DNA from: Fen-1254 sp963769605 | GTDB taxonomy: Bacteria > Bacteroidota > Ignavibacteria > UBA10030 | Assembly (NCBI GenBank): GCA_963769605.1 | Contig: CAVYML010000003.1 | Span: 682,001 to 746,000, forward strand | Direction of reading: 5' to 3' | Length of the DNA: 64,000 nt | In this document: positions 16,648 through 24,378 of the stretch, piece by piece | Numbering within the stretch: position 1 is the first letter of the stretch | Layout of the letters: each line of letters starts with the position of its first letter | The notes under the pieces: generated by a model | The model's input: only the letters and a program-made list of their open reading frames with translations | Database searches by the model: none | What the model was told of the DNA's origin: nothing | Translations under genes and position numbers: made by a program

Positions 16648-18732
16648 TCAATCCTCCCTTTTGGATGTACTTGCTTTATCTGAGTTAAGATTTATTACTA
16701 TAGGCATGACCGAAGATTCATTCTTCTCTTGCCTATTATTCTGTTCTGCTTTTTGCCTGAATAAATCCATAAGATGAGTCCGGTAACTAAATTCAGACGT
16801 TTTATTAAGCATTAATCTTATTTGGGCAGAACCATGGAGACAAGCGTACGCTCTGATTTCGTCACTTCGCAATTGATTTGTCCTCGTTAATGCTGTGGAT
16901 AATTCGATTAGAAATGGCTTTTCTTGCAACAATACGTCAGTTGCAAGTCGGGATCCATCTGCCAATAACTTTTGAATATTCTTCTCTGCTTCTCCGTCTT
17001 TGTCATGTAGAAATAACTCGGCCTCCAATTGATCGGGGGCAATTCTGCCGAGCACTGATCCCATTCCGCAAGCTTTGACCATATTACCAACAAACTCACC
17101 AGCCGCTCGCATATCACTTTCAGAACCGCTCGTGACATGTTCTTTTCCATATATAATTTCTTCTGCGATTATACCACCAAAATACTCGGCTACTTTTTGA
17201 ATCATTTGAGCACGATTGAGATAATCAGCATCGTCCTGCAGATGGACAAATCCTCTTGAAGCAGAATCTGCTGTACGAGAGAAAATGCAAGTGGGTACTA
17301 TGCCTCGGAGTACAATGGCTACTATGGCATGACCACTTTCATGAACGGCAGTTATTGCCTGAAGATCGTCCGGCTTCGATTTGCGAAGTGGATCGAGACA
17401 CATTGTCAGCTTTTCTTCAATAATAGGGTAGAGAATACCATCTTTTTCTGTTGACATACGGATTACATTTTCATCCGAACTAATATGGATGGATTCTCCG
17501 GGTTTGACGCAATCAACGAGACGAAGGGCCATCAAGCCAATTTTGGATGATATCAACTGATTTATAGTAGTAAAAAGGGGACGGGCGCCCTGAGTTGGGA
17601 AAGCCCCTTCCCGATAAACAAGTTCAACGATACTTGAATCAAATTTTACACGAAAACCAAGTTCTGTTTCAAAATTCATGGCTATTGTTTTTAATTCCTT
17701 TTCGATGATTTTGTAGAAAGTCTCCTTCTTCAAGGCGGAGTAAACGATATGCGTATTTCCAAGCCTCGCAATTTGTTCATATCGGAAACGTTTCTTCAAT
17801 GCACGCTTGACATGTCCAAGGTTAATCTTGAGAGATTCTTTATGAAGTGTATCAGCATCGATATCCGGATTCATATTGCCACCGATATTGTAGGCTTCGT
17901 CTAAATTTCCTACAACGAAGATAAGCGCTTTGGAACAATCGACAACTTTTGGGCTTTCACCGGCCTCCATAACTTTACGAAGAAATTGGATGGTTCCGGG
18001 TCCATCCAATTCGTCAAGTTGCTTCCGAACATCAGATGGAAAATCGAACATTGAGCGACCACACCAAAATATACCATCAATATTAGACTCAGGCACAAAA
18101 TCGATCGTTTTTAATGTATTCTTTTCGTAGCCCCATCTGGATTCATATCGTAGCTTTGAAATTCCATTAATAATTTTCCCATTTTTTACATACATTCCTT
18201 CCCGCAATAATCCCGATAATTTGAGCATTAACTCATAAACCTCCGCAAGCACGGAGTCGCCGCCGATATATTGGAATTTCCCTGAATCAAGGATTTCCCA
18301 AACAATACGCGAAACCATTTGTTCGCTTTCTCTATTTTCTTCATCCAATGTGCGGGCATGCTGAAATTCGTCGAAAGCAAGAATGACCGGAAAGCCATTT
18401 GCACGGCCAAAGATTTCCGTCAGATTACGCTTTATAACCCATTCACTGGCAGATTTTTCGCCCAGGTCGAATCGATAAAACTTGGATTTAAAGTCCAATA
18501 AAGATGCAAGCTGCGACACCAGGGATGATTTGCCCACACCCGTGAGACCCCAGAGGTTTACTATTACGGGACGCCTCTGGATATTGGGGAAGAGGAACCA
18601 AGAACTTATTGCTTCGATAATTTGATCAATTGTGCTATCAATGCCAAAAAACTCCGTTTTAAGGGCTTTGCTGGCAGCATTTAATTGCTCCTGCTTATGG
18701 GCAATGACCGAGCGGATATTATTTTCTTCCAT
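16648..18732 (-). CDS. Clp-type AAA+ ATPase fused to an M41 (FtsH-type) zinc metallopeptidase
   Basis: This 694-residue protein has a Walker A GLTGVGKS (residues 62-69), Walker B VILAFDE (116-122), a sensor-1-like VVGNLDE (273-279), a KKRFRYEQIARLGN segment (313-326) resembling the ClpB/ClpX arginine-finger region, and the Clp-clade sensor-2 signature GARPL (382-386). A C-terminal peptidase follows: HESGH at 464-468 and SGSESDM with Asp 540, the M41 zinc ligands. No transmembrane helix precedes the ATPase, unlike FtsH, so the protein should be soluble. The combination of a Clp-clade ATPase with an M41 peptidase is unusual. It heads an operon with a small ORF and a nuclease, divergent from a WYL regulator. 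Confidence 0.85.
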   Translation of the reverse strand: MEENNIRSVIAHKQEQLNAASKALKTEFFGIDSTIDQIIEAISSWFLFPNIQRRPVIVNLWGLTGVGKSSLVSQLASLLDFKSKFYRFDLGEKSASEWVIKRNLTEIFGRANGFPVILAFDEFQHARTLDEENRESEQMVSRIVWEILDSGKFQYIGGDSVLAEVYELMLKLSGLLREGMYVKNGKIINGISKLRYESRWGYEKNTLKTIDFVPESNIDGIFWCGRSMFDFPSDVRKQLDELDGPGTIQFLRKVMEAGESPKVVDCSKALIFVVGNLDEAYNIGGNMNPDIDADTLHKESLKINLGHVKRALKKRFRYEQIARLGNTHIVYSALKKETFYKIIEKELKTIAMNFETELGFRVKFDSSIVELVYREGAFPTQGARPLFTTINQLISSKIGLMALRLVDCVKPGESIHISSDENVIRMSTEKDGILYPIIEEKLTMCLDPLRKSKPDDLQAITAVHESGHAIVAIVLRGIVPTCIFSRTADSASRGFVHLQDDADYLNRAQMIQKVAEYFGGIIAEEIIYGKEHVTSGSESDMRAAGEFVGNMVKACGMGSVLGRIAPDQLEAELFLHDKDGEAEKNIQKLLADGSRLATDVLLQEKPFLIELSTALTRTNQLRSDEIRAYACLHGSAQIRLMLNKTSEFSYRTHLMDLFRQKAEQNNRQEKNESSVMPIVINLNSDKASTSKRED

Positions 18733-18778
18733 ATCTTCTCCTTTTCCAATTAATATATCGGCAAGTCTGGAATTAAGG

Positions 18779-18795
18779 ATGTAATGTGATTACAT
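18779..18795. promoter_or_regulatory. 7-3-7 palindromic operator in the divergent WYL / AAA+-M41 promoter region
   Basis: ATGTAAT-GTG-ATTACAT is a perfect inverted repeat with a 3-base spacer. It lies in the 87-base gap between the start of the AAA+/M41 gene (18732, leftward) and the WYL gene (18820, rightward). The same arms and spacing occur at 19759-19775. The simplest reading is a binding site of the neighbouring WYL protein, controlling both divergent genes. Confidence 0.75.
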
Positions 18796-18819
18796 TAATT
18801 TCAATCTCTGGTTTACACT

Positions 18820-19674
18820 ATGAAAAACTCACGCGATCAAATACTCCGGCGGGTTGAAATCATCGGTATGGCTGCCGCAGAGCCGGGACGCTACACGCTG
18901 GAAGATCTCTCAAATCTATTTGAAGTTGATGAAGAAACTCTAAAGAAGGACATGCAGCTTATCCGATCTTTGGGGATTGATATTCATAAACCAAAGAAAA
19001 GCGGATTAATTATAGACGGCCAGCCACGATTAGATATACTAACTGAGCAATTGTTTCATTACCTGGCGATGACTCACACCGATGAAAAATCGGAGAGATT
19101 TTTAGAAAAACTTGTTCAGAAACAGAAGCTTTCAGCAGTTGGTATGATAGTGACCATCCAACAAGCTATATTTCAACGAAAGATTATTCGCCTCAAATAT
19201 AAACAATCCGATGGCAAGGGATACAAGGAACTTGAAGTCGGTCCGCTTAGACTTTTCTTCCGTGCAGGAATGTGGAGGCTACTTGGATCCTCCGGAGGAG
19301 GAATCATACAGCTACATCTTGCCAAAATAAAATCTGTCGAACGTACTAACACGACGTTTAAGCGCCCCCAGGAATATGATATTGATAACATGTTCCGATT
19401 TTCATGGGATACATGGACAGGTGTTGAAAGAATTGCCATTAAACTAAAAATAAATGATTGGTGGGTTGAAAGACTCTCTGCAAATCCAGTCGTTGAAGAT
19501 CAAGTGATTGCTAAGCAAGATAATGGTGAGTATTATTTCACCGGTACGGTGAATTCATTGGAAGAAGTTGCGCGCTGGATAATGGCAACCGGTGGAGATG
19601 TTGTTGCCACAGAACCGATCGAGCTTAAGGAGCATGTGAAAGAGCTTTTTGATAAGATTGCAAAGACACTTTAA
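18820..19674 (+). CDS. WYL-domain transcriptional regulator
   Basis: This 284-residue paralogue of the protein at 10832 has a winged helix at residues 8-55 (TLEDLSNLFEVDEETLKKDM), a WYL domain at about 110-175 (IRLKYKQSDGKGYKELEVGP, MWRLLGSS) and a WCX-type C-terminus (NSLEEVARWIMATGGDV). It is divergent from the AAA+/M41 operon and upstream of the DUF2779 gene. An identical palindrome lies in front of both, so autoregulation and control of both transcription units are likely. WYL regulators commonly keep defence genes low until a nucleic-acid-derived signal is bound; that is family knowledge. Confidence 0.9.
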   Translation: MKNSRDQILRRVEIIGMAAAEPGRYTLEDLSNLFEVDEETLKKDMQLIRSLGIDIHKPKKSGLIIDGQPRLDILTEQLFHYLAMTHTDEKSERFLEKLVQKQKLSAVGMIVTIQQAIFQRKIIRLKYKQSDGKGYKELEVGPLRLFFRAGMWRLLGSSGGGIIQLHLAKIKSVERTNTTFKRPQEYDIDNMFRFSWDTWTGVERIAIKLKINDWWVERLSANPVVEDQVIAKQDNGEYYFTGTVNSLEEVARWIMATGGDVVATEPIELKEHVKELFDKIAKTL

Positions 19675-19758
19675 AAGACAAAGCAGTAATTTGATTGGAT
19701 TGCTGACTGTTTCATTATTATAGAAGATCAATCGTCGCTAATTGCCAATATGCGTTTA

Positions 19759-19775
19759 ATGTAATTTCATTACAT
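19759..19775. promoter_or_regulatory. second copy of the 7-3-7 operator, ahead of the DUF2779 gene
   Basis: ATGTAAT-TTC-ATTACAT has the same seven-base arms and three-base spacer as the site at 18779-18795. It ends 56 bases before the ATG of the DUF2779 gene, a position suited to repression of that promoter. Two perfect copies one kilobase apart on either side of the WYL gene mark a shared regulon. Confidence 0.75.
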
Positions 19776-19831
19776 CGAAATATCCTACCTAATATCTATC
19801 TTACTTATAGAAATTTATAGGATGCCATTTT

Positions 19832-21315
19832 ATGAATAACAATTATCCATTAATATCAAAATCATCATACATATCAGGATTGCAATGCAATAAATTGCTA
19901 TGGTATAAATTCAATGCAAAGAACGAAATACCGGAATATGATGCAGGAACGCAAGCCATATTTGATCAAGGGCACCTGGTTGGTGAATATGCAAAAAAAA
20001 TGTTTCCTGGCGGTATAGAGATAATGACGGAATATTATGAGATCGATAAAACGATTGAAGAATCCCCAAAAGCATTAGCGCTTCGAAAACCAATTTTCGA
20101 AGCTGGCTTCCGATATAAAGGGGCATTCGCAAGACCAGATATTTTGAATCCGGTTGGTAGGGATGCCTGGGATATTATCGAAGTAAAAAGTTCTACTGAG
20201 GTCAAAGATGTCAATTTGGATGATGTGGCACTTCAGCGGTTTGTTTATGAGGGAGCGGGGTTAAAAATAAGAAAATGCTGGATCTATTACATCAACAAAG
20301 AGTATGTCCGTCATGGAAGAGTTGAGCCAGAAAAGCTCTTTGCTAAAGAGGATATTACAGGAGAAGTTGCCGAACATATCCAAAAGGTTGAAGAGAAATT
20401 GAAGGAAATGGCTTCTGTGATTAAACTAAAAAAATGTCCAGATGTTAGAATCGGCCCTCACTGCAGTGATCCGTATGACTGCGCGTTGAGTGAACAATGT
20501 TGGGCATTCCTGCCAGCGCATAATATTTTCACTCTTACACATTTGGGTAAAAAGGGTTTTGAACTGTTTGATAAAAAAAATTACAGCAATCAAAGACATC
20601 CCACTTGATTACCATCTTTCGGATAAACAAGCGATACAGGTCAAAACTATCGAAGGCGGTAAATCCTATATTGACAAACAGGGGATCGTTGAATTCCTTA
20701 AGCAGTTACACTATCCATTGTTTTACTTAGACTTTGAGACCTTTATGACCGCTATTCCGATGTATGACAATGTTCATCCTTATCAAGTCATCCCTTTTCA
20801 ATTTTCATTACATTTAGTGTCATCTCCAGGCAGCGAACCAAAACATTTTTCATTCCTTGCCGATGGTGATGTGGATCCAAGACCTGAATTACTCAGACAA
20901 CTCAAAGCTTTATTGGGCAAGGAAGGTTCCATCATTGCCTATAATGCAGGATTTGAAAAAGGGAAAACTTGCGGATGCTTGTAAGACCTATACCGAGTAT
21001 GCCGATTGGTACGCTCGGATTGAAAAGAGAATTGTCGATTTATATTCGCCGTTTGGATCTTTCTATTATTATCATCCGGGTCAATATGGAAGCGCATCGT
21101 TAAAAAAAATTCTCCCTGCGCTAACCGGAAAGGGTTATAATGAAATGGAAATAGCAGACGGAGGCACTGCAAGCGCAGAATATCTCAGAGTAACCTTTAG
21201 TGATGTCGATGCACTTGATCGTCAGAATGTGCGGGCGCAATTAGAAAAATATTGCGGCTTGGATACGATGGGAATGGTTTGGATTGTGGACAAACTCAAA
21301 GAGATTGCATCGTGA
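19832..21315 (+). pseudogene. DUF2779 protein (RecB-like nuclease plus DnaQ-like exonuclease), two frameshifts
   Basis: Three overlapping frames together encode one DUF2779 protein of about 494 residues. The first gives the N-terminal part with ARPDILNPVG and DIIEVKSSTEVKD, a PD-(D/E)XK core, and a C-x(n)-C cluster near SEQCWAF. The second holds FYLDFETFMTAIPMYD, a DEDD exonuclease motif. The third gives the C-terminal KKILPALTGKGYN block. Removing one A from the run of eight at 20573-20580 and one A from 20964-20967 restores the whole frame. Both are +1 changes in A runs, so either recent decay or base-calling error is possible. Family members are predicted nucleases. Confidence 0.85.
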
Positions 21316-21422
21316 AAACAGGTGACCTTGCGAAAGTGTCGAGGAGCATTTAAGAAAACCCTTGTTTCTACAGTTAAGATTCTATTAGTTGCGCTTAAGA
21401 AAAAAGGGAATAGGGTGTTATC

Positions 21423-21668
21423 TCATTTTGGGTGTGGGATAATATCGAGGAGGTAATACGTGTCGCCTTTGATCATAAAATAGAATCGCCAATCACGAGT
21501 AACTCGGGCTTGCCAAATTTCTTGTGCTTCACTGTATTTCTTCGCTCTCAATGAAGGGTGACGGATATCCACAAGTAAAAGAGCAACACGTCGGTCAAAC
21601 GCACCTTGAATTGCGGCAGGGACATCATTATAACTCTTTCGGAACCGTTCGGTGTAGAAGAGTTGCAT
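21423..21668 (-). CDS. RelE/ParE-superfamily toxin
   Basis: This 81-residue protein shows the RelE fold pattern: FYTERFRKSYNDVP, HPSLRAKKYSEAQEIWQARVTRDWRFYFMIKGDTYYLLDIIPH, with the R-x-x-x-D-W-R-F-Y core. RelE toxins cleave mRNA on the ribosome or act as gyrase poisons; the type cannot be told here. It is the second gene of a leftward pair, sharing one base with the antitoxin gene. Confidence 0.85.
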   Translation of the reverse strand: MQLFYTERFRKSYNDVPAAIQGAFDRRVALLLVDIRHPSLRAKKYSEAQEIWQARVTRDWRFYFMIKGDTYYLLDIIPHPK

Positions 21669-21943
21669 TAGATTTTCTTGGATTTGCGAGATGAAGCACG
21701 AAGGGAACGAACCGTTTCCTCTACACTCTGAAACGGACCGTAAACGCGTCCCTGTCTGACATCTTCAAGCGCCTCAGAAAGTCGTTCCTCAAGATGCCTG
21801 TCAACGAGAGTTTTTGGAGTGAGCACGAGCTTTCCTTTAATGAGTTCCACTTCTAAATAATCACCGGTCTGGAGATGAAGAGCATCGTGGATTTTCTTAG
21901 GAATGGCTACTTGGCGGCTTGCACCAACTTTAACAGCCTGCAT
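21668..21943 (-). CDS. AbrB/MazE-family antitoxin
   Basis: This 91-residue protein starts with a SpoVT/AbrB swapped-hairpin DNA-binding domain (VKVGASRQVAIPKKIHDALHLQTGDYLEVELIKGKLVLTPK) and ends in a charged tail (SLRASSRKSKKI) likely to bind the toxin. It is upstream of and overlaps the RelE-like gene by one base. AAGGAG precedes the ATG at 21943. A perfect inverted repeat lies 27 bases upstream and suits autoregulation. Confidence 0.85.
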   Translation of the reverse strand: MQAVKVGASRQVAIPKKIHDALHLQTGDYLEVELIKGKLVLTPKTLVDRHLEERLSEALEDVRQGRVYGPFQSVEETVRSLRASSRKSKKI

Positions 21944-21970
21944 GATACGTTCTCCTTATGTTTGTAATAT

Positions 21971-21989
21971 CATATAATACAATTATATG
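21971..21989. promoter_or_regulatory. operator-like inverted repeat of the AbrB-RelE module
   Basis: CATATAA-TACAA-TTATATG is a perfect 7-5-7 inverted repeat that ends 27 bases before the antitoxin ATG and overlaps an AT-rich promoter-like stretch. It is most likely the site where the AbrB-type antitoxin represses its own operon. Confidence 0.6.
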
Positions 21990-22166
21990 AAAAACAATGT
22001 AGCAAGACAAAAGGAAATTGTCAAGTAACTTGGAGGTGTCTTAATTTGAATGAGCACAGAAAAAGCGTAGGCTCTGCCCGTTTAGCATAACACAAAATCG
22101 TGGTTAATTGAAAACAATTAGAGGGAATGGAAGGACGTGCTTTATTTGGGATTTATGAATGGCTGC

Positions 22167-22517
22167 TTATTGTAGGTTTAAAACTTCACACATACCTAAA
22201 TCTATTTTCTGCATTGTTTCCACTTTTAATTCTCCCCATTTATCCATTAGTCTTTCATTTGACACAGCCTTGACTTGAATACATGAAACTAAACTATCTT
22301 TTTTTAATCCTCCCTCAGGCGATTTGATATAAATATGAATCCTTGACTCTCCTTTGCCAACTGCATCGGTGATCGGACATACGACAACAACCTTTGAGTG
22401 AGTATTAATGACATTGCTTGAGACAACAACGCAGGGGCGCGGCTTTTTTATTTCTTCTCCAATGGCTATATCGGGAATAACGCCATACACTTGACCTCTT
22501 TGGATATTTAAGCTCAT
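22167..22517 (-). CDS. MazF/PemK-family toxin
   Basis: The 116-residue protein has the MazF landmarks: QRGQVYGVIPD at the N-terminus, then KPRPCVVVSSNVINTHSKVVVVCPIT and VSCIQVKAVSNERL. These include the conserved R-P and Q-x-(K/R) positions of the endoribonuclease site. It follows its antitoxin with a 4-base ATGA overlap. Expected activity is sequence-specific mRNA cleavage. Confidence 0.9.
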   Translation of the reverse strand: MSLNIQRGQVYGVIPDIAIGEEIKKPRPCVVVSSNVINTHSKVVVVCPITDAVGKGESRIHIYIKSPEGGLKKDSLVSCIQVKAVSNERLMDKWGELKVETMQKIDLGMCEVLNLQ

Positions 22518-22780
22518 TCTATTACAGTCTCAAATTGTGCCCATTCTTTCACAGTTCTATTATCTAAATCATAAAATTTTGTACAAGCTAAAGCTACCTC
22601 TGCGTCGATCTTTTCACGTTCTATCCTTTTAACGCGCTCTTCTAATGCTTCTCGCGTAAATTCACTTAAAGAATTGTTTAAGGTTTTTGCGGCCTCATTT
22701 GCTCGATTAATTAAATCGGTTGATGCCCAGAAATTAACTCTTTTTTCCTTCACCGTTTTCGCCGAAACAATGGCATTCAT
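22514..22780 (-). CDS. ribbon-helix-helix-type antitoxin partner of MazF
   Basis: This 88-residue protein has a short beta-strand (KRVNFWAS) followed by two helices (TDLINRANEAAKTLNNSLSE, FTREALEERVKRIE), as in ribbon-helix-helix antitoxins, and a variable C-terminus. It overlaps mazF by four bases and is preceded by GGAGG. An 11-base palindrome upstream supports autoregulation. Confidence 0.75.
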   Translation of the reverse strand: MNAIVSAKTVKEKRVNFWASTDLINRANEAAKTLNNSLSEFTREALEERVKRIEREKIDAEVALACTKFYDLDNRTVKEWAQFETVIE

Positions 22781-22804
22781 AAATCCTCCAACCTGTTCAA
22801 ATGT

Positions 22805-22815
22805 ACTATAATAGT
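22805..22815. promoter_or_regulatory. palindrome in the MazF-module promoter
   Basis: ACTAT-A-ATAGT is a perfect short palindrome 24 bases before the antitoxin start, overlapping a TATTAT box on the minus strand. It is a candidate operator. The rest of 22816-23050 is AT-rich with no gene that I can support. Confidence 0.45.
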
Positions 22816-23053
22816 TCTATGACTTGTTTTACAATATTTCCGCCAATCATACAACATATTTGTACGTAAAAATATTCCGCTAATCATTACATATAAATAT
22901 ACATATATAAACGACGTAGAAAGTTACGCTTACATTTCTTTATTGTCAAGTGGCGTTTAAAAAACCAATCCAGACACACAATAATTAAGTCGCCTATATT
23001 ACGCTTTTAAACCTGATTGACCAATCCGATTTATCATATACTCCCTATAATAA

Positions 23054-23129
23054 GGGTATATCCTAAAAATATACTTGCTAAAACAAGGGTATATCCGTAT
23101 ATTTTATGTGATAAAACAAGGATATACCC
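23054..23129. promoter_or_regulatory. three operator boxes at 33-bp spacing ahead of mobile mystery protein A
   Basis: GGGTATATCC occurs at 23054-23063 and again at 23087-23096, and its inverse GGATATACCC at 23120-23129, two bases before the start codon. Box starts are exactly 33 bp apart, about three helical turns. The A/T-rich DNA between the boxes can supply promoter elements. The likely ligand is the helix-turn-helix protein encoded just downstream, acting on its own promoter. Confidence 0.65.
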
Positions 23130-23131
23130 GT

Positions 23132-23596
23132 ATGATAAATTTTCATAAAAAACTGCAAATCGATCAATTAGATCGAAAATTAAAAAAAATAGCTGTTTTA
23201 AACGAAATCGAAACTCCACCGAAAGGTTGGATTCATGCGATTAGAACTTCTCTAAATATGTCATTAGTACAGCTTGCGAAACGGCTCAAGAAAACGCCGG
23301 TCACCATAAAGGAGATCGAAGAGCGAGAGGCCAATAAAACTATTACACTAAAAAAACTAATAGAAGTTGGCGAGGCGCTTGATCTTCAATTTGTGTATGG
23401 ATTTATTCCGAAGAACGGTTCCCTCGAACAATGGATCGAACAACGCGCTCTGCATGTCGCTCGTGAAATTGTAATGAGAACGTCCCATTCGATGAAACTT
23501 GAAGATCAGGAAAATAAATCGGAACGATTAGAAACAGCTATCCACGATCGGGCGGAAGAAATTAAACGGGAAATTCCGAAATATTTATGGGATTAG
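23132..23596 (+). CDS. mobile mystery protein A (helix-turn-helix)
   Basis: The 154-residue protein starts at ATG 23132 and contains a Cro/C1-type helix-turn-helix at about residues 40-90 (AIRTSLNMSLVQLAKRLKKTPVTIKEIEEREANKTITLKKL). This matches the mobile mystery protein A family, which is always found next to protein B. An upstream in-frame extension would translate the operator repeats and is not used. The gene overlaps the B gene by 10 bases. It is probably an antitoxin-like regulator of the Fic partner. Confidence 0.88.
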   Translation: MINFHKKLQIDQLDRKLKKIAVLNEIETPPKGWIHAIRTSLNMSLVQLAKRLKKTPVTIKEIEEREANKTITLKKLIEVGEALDLQFVYGFIPKNGSLEQWIEQRALHVAREIVMRTSHSMKLEDQENKSERLETAIHDRAEEIKREIPKYLWD

Positions 23597-24183
23597 ATCT
23601 CGATTATTCAGAAGGGCAAACGCCGTTAGATGAAGATGAGAAGGAAGGCCTCCTTATTCCAACAATTACCACTCGCGGCGAGCTTGATGAGTTTGAACAA
23701 CTTGGTGTGGAAAAGGCTGTTGTGTGGTCTTTGCGCAGAAAACCTTCTCTTCAGCAAATATTGACTGAGGATTTTATTAAAGAGTTACATCGAAGAATGT
23801 TTGATGATGTATGGCAGTGGGCGGGAGAATTCAGAACGACTAATAAAAACCTTGGTGTAGATAAATTTTCGATTGGTATTGAGATCAGGAAAATACTTGA
23901 TGATTGCAGGTATTGGATTGAAAAAAAGACTTTTTCTGATGATGAGATAGCGGTGCGGTTTAGCCATCGCATTGTCTCTATCCATCCATTTGCAAACGGA
24001 AATGGCAGACATTCCCGCTTGATTGCAGATATTCTAGTGCATGATGGATTAAACCAACCGATATTTTCATGGGGGAGCAAAAATCTCACAAAGAAAAGTG
24101 AAGCACGCAGTTTTTATTTAGAAGCTCTTAAGGAAGCCGATAAAAACAATTATGCGCCCCTTATAGATTTCGCCCGCACATAA
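23587..24183 (+). CDS. mobile mystery protein B, Fic/DOC-domain protein
   Basis: This 198-residue protein carries a complete Fic active-site motif, HPFANGNGRHSR (about residues 136-147), after the family segment WQWAGEFRTTNKNLGVDKF. Fic enzymes transfer AMP or other nucleotides to target proteins. Because the motif is intact the protein should be catalytically competent. It overlaps the mobile mystery A gene by 10 bases, so the pair is likely an operon with toxin-antitoxin logic. Confidence 0.9.
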   Translation: MGLDLDYSEGQTPLDEDEKEGLLIPTITTRGELDEFEQLGVEKAVVWSLRRKPSLQQILTEDFIKELHRRMFDDVWQWAGEFRTTNKNLGVDKFSIGIEIRKILDDCRYWIEKKTFSDDEIAVRFSHRIVSIHPFANGNGRHSRLIADILVHDGLNQPIFSWGSKNLTKKSEARSFYLEALKEADKNNYAPLIDFART

Positions 24184-24240
24184 AAGGGAAGAATTTTTGA
24201 GAATTGCGAATTGTCAAATATGGATGCAGAGTTTTCATTC

Positions 24241-24270
24241 TTCGTTCCCAAGCTGGAGCTTGGGAACGAA
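24241..24270. terminator. 30-base perfect palindrome after the Fic operon
   Basis: TTCGTTCCCAAGCT and AGCTTGGGAACGAA form a 14-bp perfect inverted repeat around GG. It lies 57 bases after the Fic gene, in the gap before the convergent glnS gene, and could end transcription from either side although it has no T-run. The remaining gap holds direct repeats of CCGTTTACC at about 24356-24390 overlapping the glnS 3' end. Confidence 0.5.
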
Positions 24271-24378
24271 GGTAATTATTTTCACTATTTACTATCTGGA
24301 TAGACTTATTTCCATTTTGAATTCCGCTGACGCGGAATAACATTTTCTTGTCTCCGGCCACCGTTTACCGTTAACAGT

